Positions 1-5,839 of a DNA stretch of 6,693 nt are shown piece after piece. The position numbers were made by a program, and so were the translations under genes. The stretch comes from Clostridia bacterium. Lineage in GTDB: Bacteria; Bacillota_A; Clostridia; Christensenellales; Aristaeellaceae. The stretch's first letter is position 1. Every line of letters starts with the position of its first letter. The DNA is taken from assembly GCA_017398245.1 (NCBI GenBank), contig JAFQGN010000054.1, positions 1-6,693 on the forward strand, in the 5' to 3' direction. The notes below the pieces were generated by a model. It was given only the letters and a program-made list of their open reading frames with translations, was not told the origin of the DNA and made no database searches.

Positions 1-166
1 CGTGTTCGATGTGCCTTCCGCCGTCGTGTTTGCAGCGCAGGGGCTCAACGTGCGCATGACTATGGTCGACGGCCGCTTTGTCTACCGAGAGGGCGCGTTC
101 CCGCTGTTCGATGCCGACGCTGCTCTTGCGAACGCGCAGGCTGCTTTCGAAAAACTGCTGGGGTAA
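1..166 (+). CDS. Amidohydrolase C-terminus, SAH/MTA deaminase (TrzA/AtzA/MtaD) type, partial
   Basis: Only the last 54 codons are present; the frame is open from position 2 and ends with TAA at 164-166. The visible residues include SAVVFAAQG, then VRMTMVDGRFVYREG, then a final helix (DADAALANAQAAFEKLLG). This is the usual end of the metal-dependent amidohydrolase superfamily branch that includes S-adenosylhomocysteine/methylthioadenosine deaminases and chlorohydrolases: the small beta-sandwich returns after the TIM barrel with a V.xxVDGxxVYxxG strand pair, followed by a terminal helix. The catalytic barrel and metal ligands lie upstream of the window, so the substrate cannot be read; guanine deaminase-like and other cytosolic aminohydrolases share this tail. 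The gene converges on the small gene at 408-806, and a hairpin element starts immediately after its stop. Confidence 0.75.
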   Translation, partial: VFDVPSAVVFAAQGLNVRMTMVDGRFVYREGAFPLFDADAALANAQAAFEKLLG

Positions 167-167
167 C

Positions 168-251
168 AAAGTTTATAGAGCGATTTGCGAGAACCCTTTT
201 TCTTTCGGAAAAGAAAAAGGGTTCTCGCGCTTTCCGAAAAAGAAACCGATT
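168..251 (+). repeat. Hairpin intergenic element, copy A, just after the amidohydrolase stop
   Basis: A perfect 19-bp stem (187-205 pairing with 210-228) closes on a 4-nt loop. The stem core is AACCCTTTTTCTTT and its complement. The element is flanked by a gene-proximal segment starting AAGTTTATAGAG and a distal segment CCGAAAAAGAAACCGATT. All three parts recur, in the opposite absolute orientation, at 1051-1139. Relative to the gene that ends beside it, the orientation is the same in both copies. It probably acts as a transcript-end or mRNA-stabilising hairpin, although no U-run follows the stem. Confidence 0.75.
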
Positions 252-313
252 TAGGGGCAGCTGAATTAAACGATGGATTTGGTAGCGAAAGCCAGCGGCC
301 ACAGCCCGTCTTC

Positions 314-356
314 GGAAAAAAAGGTTCCACCGCGCCCCTTTTGAAAAGAAGTTGAT
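314..356 (+). repeat. Degenerate partial relative of the hairpin element (copy C)
   Basis: The stretch from AAAAAAAGGTTCC through GCGCCCC and TTTTGAAAAGAAG to TTGATTT follows the same order as the distal half of copy A (AAAAAGGGTTC, GCGC, CCGAAAAAGAA, CCGATTT). It lacks the matching left stem arm, so the hairpin is gone. It has the same orientation as copy A, about 60 bases downstream. The similarity is short and A-rich, so it could be chance. Confidence 0.4.
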
Positions 357-373
357 TTGGGGAATGTATGTAT

Positions 374-405
374 AAAAAACACGCCCTCGCCGGGGCGTGT
401 TTTTT
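374..405. terminator. Bidirectional rho-independent terminator between convergent genes
   Basis: A 13-bp stem pairs 374-386 with 393-405 (core ACGCCC/GGGCGT, loop 387-392). The outer stem is an A-run on one side and a T-run on the other, so each strand ends in a U-tract. It lies 2 bases beyond the stop of the minus-strand gene (stop at 408-410) and also faces transcription from the amidohydrolase, so it can serve both. Confidence 0.9.
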
Positions 406-407
406 TG

Positions 408-806
408 TTAGGAAAGCTGTTTTTCCAGCGCGCGCAGCTTTTCCATCGCGCGTTCGATGGCGCGCTTCATATCGCCGATATGGCGCTGCACGAACAGTTC
501 GGCAAAAAAACTGTCCGAATAGTCGAAAAAAGTCGCCGCGCCGCCGGGCTGACGAAGATCCAGCCCGTCCGGCTGCGATTGGCCGAGCAGTTCGTTCAGC
601 CGGCGCAAAATCGGACGGACGAGCGCGATCCGCTCCTGCGCGCTGCTCATCTTGTCGCGCTTGACCATTGTGCTGATCAAACCGCCGCCAAGCAAATCGG
701 CAACGCCCCAGCCCTGCGCGGAGTCGGCCAGCTCGCGCGCCTGACGGAGCAGCGAATACGCCTGTGAGCAGAGTCTGCGCGCCTCAGCGCGTTGTTCCTG
801 GGTCAT
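408..806 (-). CDS. Small conserved protein of unknown function, Gly-rich GWG..LLGGGLISTM motif
   Basis: The protein is 132 aa, soluble and highly charged, with no signal peptide or membrane helix. The N-terminal third is a predicted helix (MTQEQRAEARRLCSQAYSLL). Next comes a glycine-rich block, GWGVADLLGGGLISTMVKRDKM, around residues 32-53. Two further helices follow, the last being MKRAIERAMEKLRALEKQLS. Related small Firmicutes proteins with a GWGxxDxLGGGxIxTMxKxxKM block are, as I recall, annotated only as hypothetical, so I assign no function. The ATG at 812 abuts the AAGGAGGG ribosome binding site with no spacer, whereas the in-frame ATG at 806 is 6-7 nt away, so I prefer 806. It has its own promoter and its own terminator. 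Confidence 0.8.
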   Translation of the reverse strand: MTQEQRAEARRLCSQAYSLLRQARELADSAQGWGVADLLGGGLISTMVKRDKMSSAQERIALVRPILRRLNELLGQSQPDGLDLRQPGGAATFFDYSDSFFAELFVQRHIGDMKRAIERAMEKLRALEKQLS

Positions 807-829
807 ATCCATCCCTCCTTTATGCGCTT

Positions 830-858
830 ATCCTACCAGAAGCGGCCCTTTTGTTCAA
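830..858 (-). promoter_or_regulatory. Promoter of the small hypothetical gene
   Basis: On the minus strand, TTGAAC (853-858) and TAGGAT (830-835) are separated by exactly 17 bases. TGG precedes the -10, giving an extended -10. Transcription would start near 823, followed by AAGGAGGG and the ATG at 806. Confidence 0.7.
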
Positions 859-1136
859 TGGAAACGAGCCCAAAACCGCTTTTTCGCGTCTGAACTGTCG
901 CTTTTTCTATCAAAAAACGCGCAGTAAATGCTCACTGCGCGCTCTGCCGTGGCAAATGCGATTTTCGTGAATCAACGCGAACCCTCGTTCTATCAAGGCC
1001 CTGACGCCGGTTGGCGATCGTCGCTGTGCTTTTCGTCCCCAGAACTCCTGAATCGATTTCTTTTCGGAGGGGGTACGGGGGGAACCCTTTTCTTTTTCCA
1101 AAGAAAAGGGTTCCCCCCGCAATTCCTCTCGTAAAC
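859..1136. other. Gene-poor gap between the small hypothetical gene and the GH4 gene
   Basis: The gap (807-1136) holds the promoter at 830-858, a minus-strand terminator at 912-941 and hairpin element copy B near 1051-1139. I see nothing supportable at 942-1050. Short frames here lack ribosome binding sites and read through the repeat. Confidence 0.6.
912..941 (-). terminator. Rho-independent terminator downstream of the glycosidase operon
   Basis: An 8-bp stem pairs 918-925 with 934-941 (CGCGCAGT/ACTGCGCG) around an 8-nt loop. On the minus strand it is followed directly by six T residues (positions 917-912). It lies about 200 bases past the GH4 stop and would stop read-through into the small hypothetical gene. 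Confidence 0.8.
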
Positions 1137-1139
1137 TTA
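1051..1139 (-). repeat. Hairpin intergenic element, copy B, overlapping the GH4 stop
   Basis: A perfect 20-bp stem pairs 1076-1095 with 1100-1119 around loop TTCC. The core AACCCTTTTCTTT is shared with copy A, but the outer stem is CGGGGGG instead of GCGAG, and both versions stay fully paired. The flanks AATCGATTTCTTTTCGGA and the CTCTCGTAAACTTA side match copy A. Read along the minus strand, the element begins at the GH4 stop codon, as copy A begins at the amidohydrolase stop. Confidence 0.8.
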
Positions 1140-2657
1140 CTCCCTGGTCGTCAGGCCGGCCTTATCCGCGTTGGCGGCGTTGCGGCCCGAGGCCTCCTTG
1201 TTGGCGCGCATCTCGTCCACGGTCTTTTCGTGCAGACGGGCCGCGCCCTTGTACTCACGCTTGGAAGCGATGAACGTGCCGTTGGCCTTCGCGGCTTCAA
1301 GGCGAGCCTTTGCGCGCTCGACCTCGCCGTTTTCCACATATTGCGGCAGCCACTCGGCCTCCTCGACGAGGTACTCGTCCACCATCTGGTCGATCTCGTA
1401 GGGGTTGCACACCGCGCCGGTGAGCGGATCCATCATCATCGCCTGCACCAGCAGCGTGCGGTCGGCAGCGTAGGCGGCTTCCACGGCCAGACGCTGCACC
1501 CAGATGGACTGCGAGCAGATCGCCGCGCAGCCCAGCGGCAGATCGCCCACCTTGGGGATGTTCACACCGTTGCGATCCACATAGCCGGGAACCTCGACCA
1601 CGCACTCATCGGGCAGGTTGGTGATGCAGCCGTTGTTCATCACGTTGAAATGTCCGCGATAGACGCGGCCGGTCTCCAGACCCTCGATGATGTAGGAGCC
1701 GTGCTCCTGCGAACGCTCTTCGGGCACAAAGCGGTGCGCGGGTTCCTTCAGCCAGTTCGGGAAATCGGTCTCAAACCAGTTGCGGCCCTCGCGGCATACG
1801 CGCAGGTAGCCGCCCGTCTCGCCGTTGATCCACGTATCCAGACAGATCCAGTCGTTGATCTCCTCGGGGCGCTTGCGGTACCAGGAAACGTACTCGGAGA
1901 GGTGGCCGTTGGATTCGGTGGAATAATAGCCGAACCTCTTGAGGATATCGATGCGAACCTTTTCCTGCTCGGAGAGCTTTTCATTCTTTTCGTACGCTTC
2001 CAGGATCTTGCCGGTCAGATCCTCGTTTTCGTGGGCGACCTTGATGTACCAGGTCTGGTGGTTGATGCCGGCGCAGATGATATCGACCTCGTTCTGCTCA
2101 AAACCCAGAGCGTTGGCGATCTGCTTGTGGCCGCCTTGCACGCCGTGGCACAGGCCGATGGTGGGCACGCCGCCGTATTTGTTGCACGCCCAGGTGACCA
2201 TGGCGTTGGGGTTGGCATAGTTGAGCATGATGCAGCCGGGCAGAGCCACCTCGCGGATATCCTTGCAGAAGCCGAGCATAGCGTTCACGCCGCGCTGGCC
2301 GTACATGATGCCGCCGGCGCACAGCGTATCGCCCACGCACTGGTCGATGCCGTAGCGCAGAGCCACCTCGATGTCCTTTTCAAACGCCTCCAGCATGCCG
2401 ATGCGCACGGCGTTGATGACGTACTTGGCGTCCTTGAAGGCCTCGCGCCGATCGAGCGTGGCATGGATCTTGATGTTCAGGCCGTTCTCTTCGATGTCGC
2501 GCTGGCACAGCTGGGTGACCATGTCCAGATTGTGCTGGTTGATATCGGTGAAGGCCACTTCGATATCGGCAAATTCCGGCACGGTGAGCAGATCGGACAG
2601 CAGCTTGCGGGTGAAGCCAACGGAACCGGCGCCGATAAAGGCAACTTTGAATTTCAT
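1137..2657 (-). CDS. GH4 family NAD- and Mn-dependent alpha-glycosidase, possible uronidase
   Basis: The 506-aa cytosolic enzyme has all GH4 landmarks. The Rossmann loop GAGSVGF lies at residues 9-15, with acidic D38 after strand 2 for the NAD ribose. The family GDTL..GG segment is at 109-116, NYANPNAM at 146-153, C170-H171-G172-V173, and AGINHQ with H200; Cys170 and His200 are the expected Mn2+ ligands. GH4 enzymes oxidise C3 of the sugar, eliminate the glycoside and then reduce, so they do not use the usual two carboxylates. The closest broad annotation is alpha-glucosidase/alpha-galactosidase (MelA-like), but as I recall the subgroup motifs, CHSV marks galactosidases, CHEV glucosidases and CHGx uronidases, so a glucuronidase or galacturonidase is plausible. 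The start at 2657 has AGGAGG 8 nt upstream; a longer in-frame ATG at 2810 lies inside the preceding gene. It is the second gene of an operon, 16 nt after the GH-D gene. Confidence 0.93.
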   Translation of the reverse strand: MKFKVAFIGAGSVGFTRKLLSDLLTVPEFADIEVAFTDINQHNLDMVTQLCQRDIEENGLNIKIHATLDRREAFKDAKYVINAVRIGMLEAFEKDIEVALRYGIDQCVGDTLCAGGIMYGQRGVNAMLGFCKDIREVALPGCIMLNYANPNAMVTWACNKYGGVPTIGLCHGVQGGHKQIANALGFEQNEVDIICAGINHQTWYIKVAHENEDLTGKILEAYEKNEKLSEQEKVRIDILKRFGYYSTESNGHLSEYVSWYRKRPEEINDWICLDTWINGETGGYLRVCREGRNWFETDFPNWLKEPAHRFVPEERSQEHGSYIIEGLETGRVYRGHFNVMNNGCITNLPDECVVEVPGYVDRNGVNIPKVGDLPLGCAAICSQSIWVQRLAVEAAYAADRTLLVQAMMMDPLTGAVCNPYEIDQMVDEYLVEEAEWLPQYVENGEVERAKARLEAAKANGTFIASKREYKGAARLHEKTVDEMRANKEASGRNAANADKAGLTTRE

Positions 2658-2673
2658 GGGGCGTTCCTCCTTT

Positions 2674-4401
2674 TTAGCGGTCGTTTTCGGGGTAGAGAGC
2701 GTCGATCTTTGCGGAATATTCCTTCCACACCTGCGCGATGGCGGCGAAATCCGCGCGCGTGAGGCGGCAGGAGGGAGTGGGCGAGAGGGAATACAGGTCC
2801 GGAACGCCAACGGCGGGCTGCATCAGCATCCAGCGCATGGTATCGCGCCGGGTGTTGAAGCCGGCGTTGTCGGTATCGAGCAGAGTGCCTGGCATGGCCG
2901 TGGAGAACAGGCGCGCGCGCATCTGCAGATCTTCCAGACAATTTCGGTTCTTGGGCTCGTAATCGTGCAGGCGGGCCTGATCGCAGATATGGGCAAAATA
3001 GGGGTGGCAGGGGCTGCAGTTCACCAGCGCATGCGGCTTTTCGATCTTTGCGCGCTCGTAGATATACAGCATCATATCGTACAGCAGCTCCACGCCGTAT
3101 TTGCCGGAATAGGAGTGCACCTTGCGCCCGATGGGGATGAAAAACGCGAAATCCAGCTTGAAGCCGTCGCAATCGTAGCAGCCCTCGTCGCCGGAGAGGA
3201 TACGGTGCAGCGCTTCGTCCAGATTCTTCAGATAGCGCGGGTGGGAGGGATCGATGCGGATATCCCCGTTGTCGGCCGTCAGGCAGATGGACTCGTCCCA
3301 GCCGTCCGGATCCCACACCTTGAACCAGACCATGGTGCTCATGCCCTCGGCGCGGCGGCGGTCCACAAACGCGCGCAGATCGGGCCACTTGGCCGGATCT
3401 GCTATGTCGGTGGCATAGTGGGTCATCCACTTATCGTCGATGATGATGGCCTTGGGGTGCAAATCGTATTCGGCCAGTTTTTTGACCATGTCCTCGTAAT
3501 AGGTCTCGTTCGCGCCGTCCAGCTCCGCGATGCCCTCGGCCTGTGCGCGGATGATCTGCTCGATCCAGCCGCAGACCATCGGCCCCTGCCAGAAACGGGG
3601 CGGGATGGCGGGCAGAGAGGGCTTTGCAATGCCGGAGGCGAAATAGTGATCGGTATACTGGCGCAGGATGTCCCACTGGTCCTCGCCGGCAAGGCCGAGG
3701 ATATACGGCGCGGTCCATTCGCCGTCCACAATGGTGTGCCCGTGCTGGTCGGTCTCAAGATGGAAGCGGCTGTCGTAGCTGCGGCGGTTCACGCGGTAAT
3801 CGAACGCGTTGAAATTATGCTCGCCCCTTTCGGCGACGAGCCCGAGGCCCATGCGCCGGTTGATCCCCTCTGCGCGGAACGCATAGGCGAACATGGGCGG
3901 CACCATCAGAACGCTCCAGCGGTGGCAGTCCAGCGAGGCCTTGAAGGTGTAATCCTCCTTATCGTACCAGGAGATGCACGGCGTGAAGCCCTCGGAGAAC
4001 TCGTAGCGCGAACCGTGCGGCTTTGCGGTCATGTCTCCTGTAAAATACTGCACGGCGTCCACGCGGCCTTTGCCCTGTACGGTTACAGCAAAGGTATAGT
4101 GCATCCATGTGCAATGCAAAGTGTATTTCTTTTCCCACAGCGAGCTTTTGTTCGTCCATACAAACACCGCCTCGTTTTCCGAAATTTCGGAGGAAGCGAG
4201 CGCGGGAAGGGCAGGCTCCGCATCCGGAATAAAGCCCTCGTCGTCGTCCGTCGTCACGGGCAGCGCGCAGCGCACGTCCAGCGTGGCAAACACCGTGTTT
4301 TCCACCAGCACGTCGATCTCGTGCCTGTTGATATGCAGCGCATAATTCGCGGCTTCGACCCGGTAGCGGCCCTCGCCCGTACAAATGGCGATCGTGTCCA
4401 T
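2674..4401 (-). CDS. TIM-barrel alpha-glycosidase of clan GH-D type (GH31/GH36-like)
   Basis: The protein is 575 aa with no signal peptide, so probably cytosolic. Residues 1 to about 250 are beta-rich, as in the N-terminal sandwich of GH31/GH36 enzymes. The barrel begins near 270. It carries AIIIDDKW (318-325), equivalent to the xxIDDGW strand of GH36, then WPDLRAFVDRRRAEGMSTMVWF (339-360). The nucleophile-type strand DGFKLDF (412-418) makes D417 the candidate nucleophile, and DTDNAG at 509-514 may contribute the acid/base. This is a retaining alpha-glycosidase architecture, but the exact family (GH31, GH36 or an unnumbered relative) and sugar cannot be settled by eye. It lacks the long C-terminal sheet domains of most GH31 enzymes. 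The start at 4401 has a weak, distant AAAGGA (12 nt). It is first in the operon with the GH4 gene; its TAA at 2674-2676 runs into the GH4 ribosome binding site. Confidence 0.85.
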   Translation of the reverse strand: MDTIAICTGEGRYRVEAANYALHINRHEIDVLVENTVFATLDVRCALPVTTDDDEGFIPDAEPALPALASSEISENEAVFVWTNKSSLWEKKYTLHCTWMHYTFAVTVQGKGRVDAVQYFTGDMTAKPHGSRYEFSEGFTPCISWYDKEDYTFKASLDCHRWSVLMVPPMFAYAFRAEGINRRMGLGLVAERGEHNFNAFDYRVNRRSYDSRFHLETDQHGHTIVDGEWTAPYILGLAGEDQWDILRQYTDHYFASGIAKPSLPAIPPRFWQGPMVCGWIEQIIRAQAEGIAELDGANETYYEDMVKKLAEYDLHPKAIIIDDKWMTHYATDIADPAKWPDLRAFVDRRRAEGMSTMVWFKVWDPDGWDESICLTADNGDIRIDPSHPRYLKNLDEALHRILSGDEGCYDCDGFKLDFAFFIPIGRKVHSYSGKYGVELLYDMMLYIYERAKIEKPHALVNCSPCHPYFAHICDQARLHDYEPKNRNCLEDLQMRARLFSTAMPGTLLDTDNAGFNTRRDTMRWMLMQPAVGVPDLYSLSPTPSCRLTRADFAAIAQVWKEYSAKIDALYPENDR

Positions 4402-4427
4402 ATATCTTCGTCGTCCTTTCCATTCGT

Positions 4428-4452
4428 GTTAAGACGGTAATTGACCGTTAAC
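4428..4452. promoter_or_regulatory. Candidate operator dyad for the glycosidase operon
   Basis: The arms are GTTAA (4428-4432) with CGGT (4435-4438), and ACCG (4444-4447) with TTAAC (4448-4452). Together they form a 25-bp imperfect dyad; the outer arms are one base off-centre from the inner ones. It lies directly downstream of the operon's -10, over the expected transcription start, as expected of a repressor site. The regulator is unknown; the XRE protein encoded at 5089-5835 is one candidate. Confidence 0.55.
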
Positions 4453-4481
4453 ATTATACATCATTTGCTGCGCTTTGTCTT
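4453..4481 (-). promoter_or_regulatory. Promoter of the GH-D/GH4 operon
   Basis: On the minus strand, AAGACA (4476-4481) and a perfect TATAAT (4453-4458) are 17 bases apart. Transcription would start near 4446, inside the dyad, leaving a leader of about 45 nt before the ATG at 4401. The -35 overlaps that of the divergent GNAT promoter by two bases. Confidence 0.75.
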
Positions 4482-4508
4482 GTTGGCCATACGATGTTCT
4501 GCTAAAAT
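4480..4508 (+). promoter_or_regulatory. Promoter of the GNAT acetyltransferase gene
   Basis: TTGTTG (4480-4485) and TAAAAT (4503-4508) are 17 bases apart, and TGC before the -10 gives an extended -10. The start would be near 4515, leaving a leader of about 18 nt that is almost only the ribosome binding site. Confidence 0.7.
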
Positions 4509-4532
4509 GTTTGCCAAAAGGAGATGACAAAA

Positions 4533-4985
4533 ATGAAAGTCTCGGAATTTACGATAGAGAGACTGCCCGACGTGCTGGCGTTTGAACAGCGCCTGCGCGA
4601 AGAGGAGTCGTTTTTCAATTGGGAGATCGGCGAAGCATATCAGCAAGCTGTGCGCGCCAGCTTTGCCGACAGGCGGTTCGACGGCTGCATTTCGCTGTTG
4701 GCAGAGGACGAAGAGGGCAATGTGGTCGGCCGGATCGACTGCAGCATGATCCCCAGCCGGTTTGACGGCAGCATCAAGGCGTATCTGGACTGGATCTGCG
4801 TGCTCAAGAGCGCGCGGCACAGGGGCGTTGCGCAGGCTTTGCTAAGCGCGCTGCGCGAAAGGCTGCGCATGCGCGGGATCGATACGCTGGTTGCACTGAT
4901 CGCATCAAACGAAGAAGCGCAAAGGTTTTATCGGAATATCGAAGGAGCGCAGATCAGAGACGAAGGATTCTGGCTCACGCCGTAA
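4533..4985 (+). CDS. GNAT family N-acetyltransferase
   Basis: The 150-aa protein has the complete GNAT fold in order: strand 1 and helix 1 (KVSEFTIERLPDVLAFEQRL), then a strand with a charged turn (CISLLAEDEEGNVVGRIDCS, residues 52-71). The motif A strand LDWICVLKSA leads into the acetyl-CoA pyrophosphate loop R95-H-R-G98-V-A100 and helix QALLSALRERL. The motif B region LVALIASNEEAQRFYRNIEGAQ contains N126 and F132-Y133. It should transfer an acetyl group from acetyl-CoA to an amine; the acceptor cannot be predicted. AGGAG at 4519-4523 touches an in-frame ATG at 4524, so the ATG at 4533 (9 nt away) is the better start. It is transcribed divergently from the glycosidase operon, but a shared function is not implied. 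I see no clear terminator after it. Confidence 0.88.
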   Translation: MKVSEFTIERLPDVLAFEQRLREEESFFNWEIGEAYQQAVRASFADRRFDGCISLLAEDEEGNVVGRIDCSMIPSRFDGSIKAYLDWICVLKSARHRGVAQALLSALRERLRMRGIDTLVALIASNEEAQRFYRNIEGAQIRDEGFWLTP

Positions 4986-5028
4986 GCGGCGGTTTGCACG
5001 GCAGGGGCAAAAAAGCGCACGGCGGTTG

Positions 5029-5058
5029 GTGGCATCGCCGCCTGCTCTTTGCTATACT
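5029..5058 (+). promoter_or_regulatory. Promoter of the XRE regulator gene
   Basis: TGCTATACT is an extended -10 with TATACT at 5053-5058. A weak -35, GTGGCA, lies at 5029-5034 with an 18-base spacer. The start would be near 5065. Confidence 0.6.
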
Positions 5059-5070
5059 GCAGGCAGAGCA
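5043..5070. promoter_or_regulatory. Candidate autoregulatory dyad around the XRE gene -10
   Basis: TGCTCT (5043-5048) and AGAGCA (5065-5070) are perfect 6-bp inverted arms 16 bases apart, with the -10 in between. A second nested dyad, GCCTGC (5040-5045) with GCAGGC (5059-5064), covers the same stretch. Self-repression through such sites is common for XRE proteins, but here it is inferred from position only. Confidence 0.4.
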
Positions 5071-5088
5071 ACGAAAGGAGCGATGAAA

Positions 5089-5835
5089 ATGTTTCTTGGA
5101 AAAAACCTGCAGTATCTGCGCGGCATGCACGGCGGCATGACGCAGGAAAAACTGGCCGAACGGATGGACGTGAGCCGGCAGACCGTCTCCAAATGGGAAA
5201 GCGGCGAGGCGACGCCGGAAATGGAAAAGCTGTTTGCGCTGGCGGATCTGTTCTCCTGCAAGCTGGATACCCTTCTGCGCACCGATATGACAGTCTGGGA
5301 AGACATCTATTCTCCCGTGCGCATGGAGCGCGTAGCGCCGTTCAAAATGGCGCGCTATCTCATGATCTCGCCGAACCCGGAGGACGATGTGAACCGATAC
5401 ATGGAAGACTGGGCAAAGCGCAACGGGCTTTCGGGCGATGCGCTTAAAATGATCGGCTGGGATTTTCCGCACGTCTCGCAGGAGCAGATCAGCCGGTTCA
5501 ACCTGCACGGCTATGTCTCCGCCGTCGTGCTGCCGGAGGGGTTCGATACCTCCGCGCCCGGCGTGCAGTACGCGCAGCAGGAGGAGGCGGACTATGCCGT
5601 CGTAACGGTCAAAGAGCCCTTCATCGCGCCGTTTGAGCGCATCCCGCAGGCGTATAAGCGCATCATGGGGCATCTGCAGGCCACGGGCTTTAAGGAAAAG
5701 GCGCGCGAGAACGTGCTGGGCTGCTTTGAGTACGTTCATGTTGTGGACGGAATCGAGTATATGGATGTGTACGTGCATGCCGACGGCGTGGCGCGGGCGG
5801 ATATCTTCACCAACTATTCTTTCTCCCGGGCTTAA
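5089..5835 (+). CDS. XRE-family regulator with GyrI-like effector-binding domain
   Basis: The protein is 248 aa. Residues 3-62 form a Cro/C1-type helix-turn-helix: LGKNLQYLR, then MTQEKLAERMDVSRQTVSKWESGEATPEMEKLFALADLF, with recognition helix S29-G39. This is the classic Firmicutes xre pattern. After a linker, about residues 81-235 resemble the GyrI-like/AraC effector-binding fold: a strand YAVVTVKEPFIAPFERIPQAYKRIMGHL, then CFEYVHVVDGIEYMDVYVHA near the end. The domain pairing suggests a small-molecule-sensing regulator, probably of a drug- or metabolite-response gene. The ligand is unknown and no efflux pump lies nearby. AAAGGAG (5074-5080) is only 2 nt from an in-frame ATG at 5083 but 8 nt from the ATG at 5089, so I choose 5089. 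The gene stands alone with its own extended -10 promoter. Confidence 0.88.
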   Translation: MFLGKNLQYLRGMHGGMTQEKLAERMDVSRQTVSKWESGEATPEMEKLFALADLFSCKLDTLLRTDMTVWEDIYSPVRMERVAPFKMARYLMISPNPEDDVNRYMEDWAKRNGLSGDALKMIGWDFPHVSQEQISRFNLHGYVSAVVLPEGFDTSAPGVQYAQQEEADYAVVTVKEPFIAPFERIPQAYKRIMGHLQATGFKEKARENVLGCFEYVHVVDGIEYMDVYVHADGVARADIFTNYSFSRA

Positions 5836-5839
5836 AAAA

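Noticed and set aside
60..330. Short minus-strand open frames over the amidohydrolase end and copy A
   Set aside because: No ribosome binding site; they read through the hairpin element and give Arg/Ser/Phe-rich translation.
942..1050. Possible small gene or RNA between the operon terminator and copy B
   Set aside because: No ribosome binding site, promoter or stable fold beyond 4-bp stems.
2658..2810. N-terminal extension of the GH4 protein by 51 residues to an ATG at 2810
   Set aside because: It would overlap the end of the upstream gene, and the Rossmann GAGSVGF motif normally starts within 10-15 residues of the N-terminus; AGGAGG fits the ATG at 2657.
1011..4440. Very long plus-strand open frames (1011-2762 and 2371-4440) opposite the two glycosidase genes
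   Set aside because: They are antisense shadows of GC-rich coding sequence: no ribosome binding sites, low-complexity Val/Ala/His-rich translation and no recognisable domain, while the minus strand encodes complete enzymes.
4975..5778. Minus-strand open frame of 267 codons opposite the XRE gene
   Set aside because: It is His/Arg/Leu-rich with no ribosome binding site or family signature; the plus strand encodes a clear HTH regulator.
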